DNA of 27,838 nt, taken from the NCBI GenBank assembly GCA_050694275.1, contig JBOGXF010000129.1, forward strand, positions 1 through 27,838, written 5' to 3'. Of this stretch, positions 1-6,974 are shown piece after piece. The notes beneath the pieces are model-generated. The model worked only from the letters and a program-made list of their open reading frames with translations, was not told the origin of the DNA and ran no database searches. Source of the DNA: JBOGXF01 sp050694275. GTDB lineage: Bacteria > Actinomycetota > CADDZG01 > WHSQ01. The translations under genes and the position numbers were made by a program. Every line of letters begins with the position of its first letter. Positions within the stretch are counted from its first letter, which is position 1.

Positions 1-1340
1 CGGGCGAGTACTTCAAGACGATCAACCCTGCAACCGAGGAGGTCCTTGCCGCGATCCCGACCGCGGACGAGACCGACATCGACGCGGCGGTGACTGCCGC
101 TCGCAAGGCGTTCGGAACGTGGTCGGCCCTCGCTCCGTCGGAACGGGCGAAGTTCCTGTTCCGCATCGCGCGCGTGATCCAGGAGCGAAGCCGCGAGTTC
201 GCGGTGCTCGAGACGATGAACGGCGGGAAGCCGATCAAGGAGAGCCGCGACGTCGACGTTCCGCTCGTCGCGGCGCACTTCTTCTATCACGCCGGGTGGG
301 CCGACAAGCTCGAGTACGCGTTCCCCGGTCGCAGTGCAAAGCCGCTCGGGGTTACCGCGCAGATCATCCCGTGGAACTTTCCTCTGTTGATGCTCGCGTG
401 GAAGATCGCGCCGGCGCTCGCCACCGGAAACACCGTTGTGCTCAAGCCCGCCGAGACCACGCCCCTGACCGCACTCACGTTTGCCGACATCTGCCGGCAG
501 GCGGGACTGCCCCCCGGGGTCGTCAACATCGTCACCGGTGCCGGAGCGACCGGGGCCGCACTCGTGCGCCATCCCGATGTCGACAAGGTCGCGTTCACCG
601 GCTCGACCGAGGTCGGAAAGGACATCCAGCGCGCCCTCGCCGGCACCAAGAAGCACCTCACGCTCGAGCTCGGCGGCAAGGCCGCAAACGTCATCTTCGA
701 GGACGCAGCCCTCGATCAAGCCGTCGAGGGAATCGTGAACGGCATCTTCTTCAACCAGGGACACGTCTGCTGCGCCGGATCGCGCCTGCTCGTGCAGGAG
801 TCGATCGCCGACCGTCTGCTCGACAAGCTCAAGCGACGCTTGGCGACGCTTCGGCTCGGCGATCCACTCGACAAGAACACCGATATCGGGGCGATCAACT
901 CGCGCGATCAACTCGACAAGATCAAACGCCTGGTGGGTGTCGGGGTCGAGGAGGGGGCCGAGCTGTATCAGGCTCCCTGCGAGCTCCCCGACCGCGGCTT
1001 CTGGTTCCCTCCCACGTTGTTCACCGGCGTGAGCCAGTCCCACCGCATCGCGCGCGAAGAGATCTTCGGGCCGGTGCTCTCGGTGATGACGTTCCGCACC
1101 GAGGACGAGGCCGTCGAGAAGGCGAACAACACCCCCTACGGCCTGTCCGCCGGCGTCTGGACCGAGAAGGGATCGCGCATCCTGTGGCTCGCCGACCGTA
1201 TGAAGGCCGGGGTGGTGTGGGCGAACACGTTCAACCGCTTCGATCCGGGAAGCCCGTTCGGCGGCTACAAGGAATCCGGCTTCGGGCGTGAGGGGGGCCG
1301 CCAGGGCCTCGAGTCGTACGTGCGACTGGTCGAAAAGTGA
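1..1340 (+). CDS. Aldehyde dehydrogenase, 5' end cut by the window edge
   Basis: The reading frame is open from base 3, so the start codon lies outside the window; 445 residues are visible. An internal GTG at 90 would cut off the first strand of the fold and is not the start. Seen in sequence: the PWNFP motif, the VVLKPAE NAD-binding lysine, FTGSTEVGK, LELGG with the general-base Glu at codon 666-668, and the catalytic Cys in GHVCCAGSR at codon 768-770. The enzyme should oxidise an aldehyde to the acid with NAD(P)+ in the cytoplasm. It overlaps the next gene by 4 bp (GTGA), so the two are probably translationally coupled. Beside nucleoside phosphorylases, a likely substrate is acetaldehyde released by deoxyribose-phosphate aldolase, which is an inference. 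With its partner gene it resembles a split ALDH16. Confidence 0.93.
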   Translation, partial: GEYFKTINPATEEVLAAIPTADETDIDAAVTAARKAFGTWSALAPSERAKFLFRIARVIQERSREFAVLETMNGGKPIKESRDVDVPLVAAHFFYHAGWADKLEYAFPGRSAKPLGVTAQIIPWNFPLLMLAWKIAPALATGNTVVLKPAETTPLTALTFADICRQAGLPPGVVNIVTGAGATGAALVRHPDVDKVAFTGSTEVGKDIQRALAGTKKHLTLELGGKAANVIFEDAALDQAVEGIVNGIFFNQGHVCCAGSRLLVQESIADRLLDKLKRRLATLRLGDPLDKNTDIGAINSRDQLDKIKRLVGVGVEEGAELYQAPCELPDRGFWFPPTLFTGVSQSHRIAREEIFGPVLSVMTFRTEDEAVEKANNTPYGLSAGVWTEKGSRILWLADRMKAGVVWANTFNRFDPGSPFGGYKESGFGREGGRQGLESYVRLVEK

Positions 1341-2173
1341 CAGAACGACTCGAGGTCAAGAAGACCTACAAGCTTTTTATCGACGGCGCGTTCGTGCGCT
1401 CGGAGTCCGGTCGCTCGTACGAGGCACGCGCGCCCGACGGCTCGTTGCTTGCCAACGCGGTGCGTGCGTCGCGCAAGGATCTGCGCGATGCGGTGCGCGC
1501 GGCGCGTGCAGCGGCCCCCAAGTGGGCCGCGCTGACCGCCTACAACCGCGGGCAGATCCTCTACCGCATCGCCGAGGTCATGGAGACGCGGCGAGCCGAG
1601 CTGATCGACGAGGTGAGGCGGGCCGAGGGCCCGGAGGCCGACGACCAGGTGAACGAAGCGATCGACGCGTGGGTCTGGTACGCGGGCCTCACCGACAAGC
1701 TATCCCAGGTGATGGGCAACATGAACGACGTCGCCGGCCCCTATTTCAACCTCACCGTCCCCGAGCCGACCGGCGTCGCCGGCATCGTCGCTCTCGACCG
1801 GCCCTCTTTGCTCGGCCTCGTCCTCAGGCTCGCTCCGGCTCTCTGCGGAGGGAACGCGACGGTGGTCCTCGCCTCCGAGCCCCATCCGCTGGTCGCAGTC
1901 GCCCTCGCCGAATGCCTCGCCACATCTGATGTCCCGCCCGGCGTGGTCAACATCCTCACCGGACACAAAAGCGAGCTCGTTCCGTGGCTCGCGTCGCACC
2001 TCGACGTCGATGCGCTCGACGTCACCGGAGTGGATGAGGCCGATCTCGAGGACATCGAGCGCTCTGCGGCCGACAACGTGAAGCGCGTCGTGCGCGGTGA
2101 CGGCGCGCGCAGCCCCTACGAGGTCACCGCCTTCATGGAGATGAAGACGGTGTGGCACCCCAAGGGCCGCTAG
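1337..2173 (+). CDS. ALDH-like protein lacking the catalytic domain (split ALDH16 C-terminal half?)
   Basis: The 278 residues align with an aldehyde dehydrogenase, but the catalytic domain is absent. Residues 10-60 match the N-terminal strands (YKLFIDGAFV) and 146-210 match the Rossmann core. PWNFP has become ALDRP, and the NAD-binding VVLKPAE has become VVLASEP, losing the Lys. FTGS is VTGV (229-231), and the region equivalent to LELGG reads RGDGA (253-257), without the Glu. The sequence then jumps straight to an ALDH-like C-terminal tail (EVTAFMEMKTVWHP, 262-275), so the whole Cys domain is missing. The frame is intact, it starts by a GTGA overlap with an active ALDH, and composition matches the neighbours, so this is a maintained pseudoenzyme rather than a decaying gene. 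Family knowledge: bacterial ALDH16 has an active ALDH domain followed by a truncated pseudo-ALDH domain. Its role is probably structural or in oligomerisation. Confidence 0.85.
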   Translation: MTERLEVKKTYKLFIDGAFVRSESGRSYEARAPDGSLLANAVRASRKDLRDAVRAARAAAPKWAALTAYNRGQILYRIAEVMETRRAELIDEVRRAEGPEADDQVNEAIDAWVWYAGLTDKLSQVMGNMNDVAGPYFNLTVPEPTGVAGIVALDRPSLLGLVLRLAPALCGGNATVVLASEPHPLVAVALAECLATSDVPPGVVNILTGHKSELVPWLASHLDVDALDVTGVDEADLEDIERSAADNVKRVVRGDGARSPYEVTAFMEMKTVWHPKGR

Positions 2174-2953
2174 CTACAGGCGTTCGATCACGCCGCGCAC
2201 CAGCTTCTCGAGGCGCGGGAGGGCCCGTGCGCCGGCGGCCGCGACCTCGTCGTGGGTCAGCGGCTCCGGGGACAGGCCGGCGGCGAGATTCGACACGACC
2301 GATATCCCGAGCACCCGTGCCCCAAGGTGGCGCGCCATGATCGCTTCGAGCACCGTCGACATCCCGACGAGATCCGCGCCGAGCGTCTTCAGCATGCGGA
2401 TCTCGGCCGGCGTCTCGTAGGTCGGCCCCGCCATGCCGGCATAGACGCCCTCGGCGAGCTCGGAATCGATCTCCCGGGCGAGCGCGCGCAGCCCGCCGTC
2501 GTAGACCTCGGTGAGGTCGAGGAAGCGCTCGCGCCCTTCTTCTGGGGGCCCAGTCAGGGGGCTCACCCCCGTGAGGTTGAGGTGATCGGAGATGAGGCAC
2601 GGCGCGCCGATCTCGAGCGACTCGTCGATCGCTCCGGCCGCGTTCGTCACGATCACAACCTCGCAGCCGCTTGCGACTGCGGCGCGCACGGGAAAGGTGA
2701 CGGTCGCGGCGTCGTGCCCCTCGTAGAGATGCGCTCGCCCGGCGAAGACGAGCGTGGGGATGCCGTTCACGTGGCCGGCGTAGAGCGCGCCCTCGTGGCC
2801 GGCGACGGTCGCGACCGGCATGCCGTCGATCTTCGCGTAGGAGATCGGCGCCTCGGCCACGAGCGAGCGAGCGAGATCGCTGAGGCCAGATCCGAGAATG
2901 GCCGCGACGCGATAGGAGCGTCCCTCGAGGAGATGGTCGAGCTGCGACCTCAT
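2174..2953 (-). CDS. punA: Purine nucleoside phosphorylase (trimeric PNP type)
   Basis: The 259-residue protein cleaves purine (deoxy)nucleosides with phosphate to base plus (deoxy)ribose-1-phosphate in the cytoplasm. Seen: phosphate-loop GSGLSD (21-26), AGHEG with H53, AGRAHLYEGH (71-80), TNAAGA (103-108), GPTYETPAE (176-184), GMSTV (197-201) and SNLAAG with N222, in the order of the inosine/guanosine-type trimeric family. The ATG at 2953 is chosen because it overlaps the deoA stop as ATGA and begins the conserved fold; the frame runs open for 77 more codons upstream, but that part is antisense to nothing conserved and lies inside deoA. The stop abuts the stop of the converging ALDH-like gene with no base between them. 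It is probably the last gene of the cdd-deoA transcript. Confidence 0.93.
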   Translation of the reverse strand: MRSQLDHLLEGRSYRVAAILGSGLSDLARSLVAEAPISYAKIDGMPVATVAGHEGALYAGHVNGIPTLVFAGRAHLYEGHDAATVTFPVRAAVASGCEVVIVTNAAGAIDESLEIGAPCLISDHLNLTGVSPLTGPPEEGRERFLDLTEVYDGGLRALAREIDSELAEGVYAGMAGPTYETPAEIRMLKTLGADLVGMSTVLEAIMARHLGARVLGISVVSNLAAGLSPEPLTHDEVAAAGARALPRLEKLVRGVIERL

Positions 2954-4221
2954 GGGCGAATGCGGTCCAGGATCAACGGACGCGCGTCGGCGGGGTCCCC
3001 TGCGATCTCGATCGCCCCGTCGAGCGCGGCGATGGCCGGCTCGAACCTCGTGGGGTCGTCGGCGTGAAGCTCGAGCACGGGCTCGCCCGACTCGACCCTG
3101 TCGCCCGGCTTCTTGAGGCACACGACCCCGGCCCCCGCGCTCACCGGGCCTTCCTTTTTTGCCCGGCCCGCGCCCAATCGCCACGCGGCGACCCCAACCG
3201 CGCGCGCGTCCAATCGAGCGAGATAGCCCGAGGCGGAGGCTCCGAACGCCCTGCGCTCGGGTGCCTCGGGGAGGGTCGCATCCGGATCACCGCCCTGCGC
3301 TCGGACCATCGCGTTCCACTTCTGGAGCGCCGATCCGTCTGCAATAGTCGCGCGTGGGTCGGGGGCGAGGCCGACGAGGTCGAGCATCTCCTCGGCGAGC
3401 ACCACCGTCACCTCCATGAGGTCGTCCGGTCCCCGACCGTTCAGGGCAGCGACGGCCTCGACGACCTCGAGCGCATTGCCGGCCGCGCGGCCCAGGGGCG
3501 CGTCCATCGCGGTGAGCACCGCCGCCGTCTTGACCCCGTGGCTCTCCCCGAGAGCGACCATCGTCTCCGCGAGCGAGCGCGCCTGATCGATCTCGGGCAG
3601 GAATGCGCCCGATCCGACCTTCACGTCGAGGACCAGTGCCGACGTGCCCTCGGCGATCTTCTTGGACATGATCGAAGAAGCGATGAGCGGAATGGACTCG
3701 ACCGTGCCGGTGACGTCCCGCAGGGCATAAAGCTTGCGGTCGGCGGGCGCGATGTCCCCACCCGCCGCATAGATCACGCACCCCACGTCGTCGAGGACCT
3801 TGAGCATCTCGTCGCGGGCGAGCTCGACTCGGAATCCCGGGATCGTTTCGAGCTTGTCCAGGGTCCCGCCGGTGTGGCCGAGGCCCCGGCCCGACATCAT
3901 CGGGTCGGCCGCTCCGCACGCCGCAATCATCGGCGCCAGCACAAGCGAAACTTTGTCACCGACTCCGCCGGTCGAATGCTTGTCGACCGTGGGGGCGACA
4001 ATGGAAGAGAGATCGACGCGTTCACCCGAATCGATCATCGCCTTGGTCCACCGCGCGAGCTCGTCCGGTTCCATCCCGTGCCACACGATCGCCATCAGGA
4101 GGGCGGCGGCCTGCTCGTCGGGCACGTTTCCGTTGGTGCAGGAGTCGATAAACCAGTCGATCTGCTCATCGGATAGGCGCGCGCCGTCCCGTTTGGTACG
4201 GATGACGTCGATCAGATCCAC
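2950..4221 (-). CDS. deoA: Thymidine / pyrimidine-nucleoside phosphorylase
   Basis: The 423-residue protein has the usual length of the family. It phosphorolyses thymidine, deoxyuridine or uridine to the base and sugar-1-phosphate. The helical N-terminal domain starts MDLIDVIRTKRDG. The phosphate site KHSTGGVGDK is at 81-90, and the family signature SGRGLGHTGGTLDKLE is at 110-125. The C-terminal domain contains the KKEGDRV-like barrel-hybrid region (here LKKPGDRVESGEPVLELHAD). The start is GTG at 4221, with AGGAG only 2 nt upstream; no better in-frame start exists, and the N-terminus matches family members. It lies 16 bp after cdd and overlaps punA by 4 bp, so the three salvage enzymes are very likely one operon. 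Sequence alone cannot separate thymidine-specific (DeoA) from broad pyrimidine (Pdp) activity. Confidence 0.95.
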   Translation of the reverse strand: MDLIDVIRTKRDGARLSDEQIDWFIDSCTNGNVPDEQAAALLMAIVWHGMEPDELARWTKAMIDSGERVDLSSIVAPTVDKHSTGGVGDKVSLVLAPMIAACGAADPMMSGRGLGHTGGTLDKLETIPGFRVELARDEMLKVLDDVGCVIYAAGGDIAPADRKLYALRDVTGTVESIPLIASSIMSKKIAEGTSALVLDVKVGSGAFLPEIDQARSLAETMVALGESHGVKTAAVLTAMDAPLGRAAGNALEVVEAVAALNGRGPDDLMEVTVVLAEEMLDLVGLAPDPRATIADGSALQKWNAMVRAQGGDPDATLPEAPERRAFGASASGYLARLDARAVGVAAWRLGAGRAKKEGPVSAGAGVVCLKKPGDRVESGEPVLELHADDPTRFEPAIAALDGAIEIAGDPADARPLILDRIRP

Positions 4222-4237
4222 TACTCCTGCTTGCGCA

Positions 4238-4651
4238 CTAAACCTGCGCGTCCCTGCGGTCGTAAAGGATCTCCGCCGTGAACGCCGCGGGCAGCAAGGA
4301 GTCGAGCCTCCTCGGCCCGTCGACCGAGTCGATCAGGAGCTCGGGCCCCCCGGCTTCGAGCAGGACCTGACGGCACCGACCGCACGGCAGGACCTGTTCT
4401 CCGTCGCCGCTCACAACGGTGAGTCCGACCAGCTTCCCGCCTCCGGAGTCGTAGAGGTTGGACACGAGCCCGCATTCGGCGCAGAGGCTGAGGCCGTACG
4501 ACGCGTTCTCGACGTTGCATCCGGTGATGATGTCGCCGTTGTCGATCACCGCGGCCGCGCCGATTCGAAGCCGTGAGTAGGGCGCGTAGGCGCGCTCGGC
4601 GGCCTCGGTCGCCTCGGCCCTCAGCTCGTCCCAATCGATCCGTTCGGTCAT
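4238..4651 (-). CDS. cdd: Cytidine deaminase
   Basis: This 137-residue homotetrameric-type cytidine deaminase converts (deoxy)cytidine to (deoxy)uridine, feeding the phosphorylase encoded just downstream. Zinc ligands are C57 (in CAEC), C90 and C93 (PCGRC), and E59 is the proton shuttle. The substrate-binding CNVENASYG is at 45-53. The residue after the catalytic Glu is Cys instead of the Arg of Bacillus enzymes, as is common in actinobacterial CDAs. The ATG at 4651 gives the expected N-terminus (APYSRLRIGAA). No convincing Shine-Dalgarno or TANNNT box lies immediately upstream, and a 224-bp gap with a tandem repeat separates it from the permease gene. The cdd-deoA-punA set could therefore have its own promoter. 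Confidence 0.96.
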   Translation of the reverse strand: MTERIDWDELRAEATEAAERAYAPYSRLRIGAAAVIDNGDIITGCNVENASYGLSLCAECGLVSNLYDSGGGKLVGLTVVSGDGEQVLPCGRCRQVLLEAGGPELLIDSVDGPRRLDSLLPAAFTAEILYDRRDAQV

Positions 4652-4697
4652 GCGGGCTCAAGTCTCGCGCCGGCCGAGCCGGATTGCCCGCCCCGCG

Positions 4698-4825
4698 TTT
4701 TGAATGCACAAACGACCGAAAAATGGTCCGATCGCGACAGAAAACGAGGGGCCGGGACGGGCCCGCTTTTGAATGCACAAACGACCGAAAAAAGGTCCGA
4801 TCGCGACAGAAAACGAGGGCCGGGG
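4698..4825. repeat. Two-copy tandem direct repeat, period 69 bp
   Basis: Copy 1 (4698-4756) and copy 2 (4767-4825) begin TTTTGAATGCACAAACGACC and run about 59 bases. They differ by one T/A substitution (4724 versus 4793) and slight drift at the end of the G-run. They lie in the 224-bp gap between a permease gene and cdd, both on the minus strand. Each copy contains A/T-rich blocks (TTTTGAATGCACAAAC, GAAAAA, AGAAAAC) that stand out in GC-rich DNA. They may be a duplicated promoter or operator upstream of cdd, or an intergenic REP-like element. There is no plausible coding function. A small hairpin (GCTCG-GGA-CGAGC, 4849-4861) sits just before the permease stop end of the gap. Confidence 0.9.
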
Positions 4826-4875
4826 ACCGAGGGCGGGCGCCGGGCCGCGCTCGGGACGAGCCTCCCTTGCGGCCG

Positions 4876-5817
4876 CTAGGTGCCGCCCGCGCCCTCGTAT
4901 GCCCGGCCGGCCGCGGCGGGGGGGTGAACCCGGCCCACGAAGCCGGCGATCGCGATGATCGTCACGATGAAGGGGATCATGCGAATGAATTGCCCCGGCA
5001 AGAGCTCGACCACCGGTGCGTCGTTGAGCCGTAAAGGAACCGCCTGCGCCATGCCAAAGAGGGTCGCCCCGATCATCAGCTTCCACGGCTGCCAGTTGCC
5101 CAGGATCAAGGCCGCGAGGGCGATGAAGCCGAGCCCCTGGGTCTGGCCCTCACGGAACAGCCCGTTTATCTCGATCGCGAGGTAGGCCCCGGCCAGTCCT
5201 GCGAGCAGCCCTGAGATCCCGACCCCGGCGTAACGGAGCGGAGCGACCCGCACCCCGAGCGTTCGCGCCGCTTCGGGATTCTCCCCGGCCGACCGCAGCC
5301 GGAGGCCGAAACGCGTCCGGTTCAGCACGTAGAGCGCCGGGATCGTGATCAGAAACGCGACCGGAACGACCGGAGACATGTTCTGAAACGCTCGCCCGAG
5401 CCCGAGCGGCAACGCCTCGAGCAGCGGGATGTCTATGGCGTCGAGCCTGGGAAGGCCCGGGTCCGATTGTGTCGCCTGTCCGAAGAAGAGCTGTGACAGG
5501 AACCGGGCGAGACCGATTGCGACGAGATTGATCACGACTCCGGACACGATGTGGTCGACCCGGAACGTCACCGTTGCGAGCGCGTGCACCATCGAGAACA
5601 ACAGACCGGAGCCGGCCCCGATCAACAGCCCCGCCACGGGGCCGAACTCCACGGTTCCCCACGCACCCATGATCGTTCCGACGATCAGCAGGCCCTCGAG
5701 TCCGATGTTGACGATGCCCGAGCGCTCGCTGAACAATCCGCCCAGCCCGGTCAGGTAGATGATTGTGAAGAACCTGAGCCCGACTGCGATCGCGGCGCCG
5801 ACATCGAGTAGCGGCAT
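4876..5817 (-). CDS. ABC transporter permease, nucleoside uptake (second permease)
   Basis: The 313-residue integral membrane protein belongs to the BPD_transp_2 (LivH/RbsC-like) superfamily. It has the signature-like segment GIVNIGLEGLLIVG (about 34-47) and about eight to nine hydrophobic helices. It would form the membrane channel together with the neighbouring permease. The ATG at 5817 overlaps the previous stop by one base (TAATG), implying coupled translation. The arrangement lipoprotein, double ATPase, large permease, small permease is that of BMP-type nucleoside importers such as Bacillus NupNOPQ or streptococcal RnsBACD. Linkage to cdd, deoA and punA supports nucleosides as substrate. 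The C-terminus ends in a Gly/Ala-rich, non-conserved tail. Confidence 0.92.
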   Translation of the reverse strand: MPLLDVGAAIAVGLRFFTIIYLTGLGGLFSERSGIVNIGLEGLLIVGTIMGAWGTVEFGPVAGLLIGAGSGLLFSMVHALATVTFRVDHIVSGVVINLVAIGLARFLSQLFFGQATQSDPGLPRLDAIDIPLLEALPLGLGRAFQNMSPVVPVAFLITIPALYVLNRTRFGLRLRSAGENPEAARTLGVRVAPLRYAGVGISGLLAGLAGAYLAIEINGLFREGQTQGLGFIALAALILGNWQPWKLMIGATLFGMAQAVPLRLNDAPVVELLPGQFIRMIPFIVTIIAIAGFVGRVHPPAAAGRAYEGAGGT

Positions 5818-6974
5818 TAGAGCGCTGCCTCAGTCGTGGGGTCCTCGGCTCGGATCACGCGTTGTTGCCTGCGCGATATGACCCGGCGCGCGATCTCGTA
5901 CGCGATGACCACGGACAGAATGAGCACGCCTTGCAGGATGATGAGGATCTCGGTCGGCAGGTCGGTCGTGATTGCAATGCCGTCCTGGCCGCGCGACAGC
6001 ATGGCGAGCAAGATCGCTGCGAACGCGATCCCGAACGGGTGGTTACGACCCAAAAAGGCCACGGCGATGCCGGCGAAGCCCAGGCCGGCCTCGTAATTGG
6101 AGCCCAGGAACCCCTTGTCGCCGAGGATGTGGTTGAGGCCGACGAAGCCTGCCAGGGCACCGGAGACGAGAAAGATCTTGATCTGCGCCGCGCCGATCCC
6201 GATCCCGCCGGCCTCCGCCGCGCCGCTCGAGGAGCCGACCGCCCTCACCTCGTAACCGAGCCGCGTTCTGAACATCAGGAACCACACCGCGGCGCACGCG
6301 ACCAGACCGATGGGGAACAGCCAGGTGAGGTGCACCGAGGGCGGAATCTGGTCCCCCAGGCCGAGACTGGTCGCGAGTCTCGGAGCGAGCGCGGCCTCGG
6401 GAAAGATGTCCGTGCGGAGATCGATCAGTCCTTCCTCCGACGTGCGCAGCGGATTGATAAGGGCCCACGCCACGAAGCTGACGGCGATGCCGTTCATCAT
6501 GATCGTCGTGACCACCTCATGGGCACCGGTCCTCACCTTGAGGACAGCGGGTACTGCGGCCCACGCGGCGGCCGCCGCGACCGCCGCGAGCATCGCAGCG
6601 GGAAGCAAGATGATCGCGGGAAGGGAGCCCAATCCCGTCGCGGCTGCGGCCGCGGCGGCCATCCCGACGATGTACTGGCCCTCGACCCCGATATTGAACA
6701 TCCCCGCTTTGAACGCGACCGCGACCGCGAGGCCCGAGAAGATCAGCGGAGTGGCGATCTCGAGCACGCGCGCGAAGTCCGAGAGCCGCGAGGTCGAGAA
6801 CGTCCACACCGCTTCGTAGACCGTGAGCGGGCTCTCGTCGAAACCGACGATGATCAGGCTCCCGACCACCCCGGCGAACGCGAGGGCCCCGAGCAGCGCG
6901 AGCGTCTGACCGGCGAGGAACTGGGCCCACGGAGGCAGGGTCCGGACCTTCTCGACCCGAGCCTCGGCGGCCAT
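5817..6974 (-). CDS. ABC transporter permease, nucleoside uptake (first permease)
   Basis: The 385-residue membrane protein has an N-terminal helix (about 22-45) set apart from the BPD_transp_2 core, typical of the larger permease of BMP-type nucleoside importers. Seen: FKAGMFNIGVEGQYIVGM in the first half, an Ala-rich helix, TGAHEVVTTIMMN, and a C-terminal cytoplasmic tail rich in Arg. The ATG at 6974 is chosen because it overlaps the ATPase stop (TGATG) and has AGGAGG 7 nt upstream. The frame is open for another 155 codons into the ATPase gene, but that extension is Arg-rich shadow sequence. It is the partner of the next permease, with which it overlaps by one base. Confidence 0.93.
   Translation of the reverse strand: MAAEARVEKVRTLPPWAQFLAGQTLALLGALAFAGVVGSLIIVGFDESPLTVYEAVWTFSTSRLSDFARVLEIATPLIFSGLAVAVAFKAGMFNIGVEGQYIVGMAAAAAAATGLGSLPAIILLPAAMLAAVAAAAAWAAVPAVLKVRTGAHEVVTTIMMNGIAVSFVAWALINPLRTSEEGLIDLRTDIFPEAALAPRLATSLGLGDQIPPSVHLTWLFPIGLVACAAVWFLMFRTRLGYEVRAVGSSSGAAEAGGIGIGAAQIKIFLVSGALAGFVGLNHILGDKGFLGSNYEAGLGFAGIAVAFLGRNHPFGIAFAAILLAMLSRGQDGIAITTDLPTEILIILQGVLILSVVIAYEIARRVISRRQQRVIRAEDPTTEAAL

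Noticed and set aside
1337..2173. ALDH-like gene as a frameshifted pseudogene
   Set aside because: No catalytic domain remnants were found in other frames, the C-terminal tail continues in the same frame, and the start is coupled to the upstream gene.
2953..3184. 77-codon upstream extension of the purine nucleoside phosphorylase frame
   Set aside because: It lies inside deoA and is Arg/Gly-rich and unconserved; the ATG at 2953 overlaps the deoA stop as expected for coupling.
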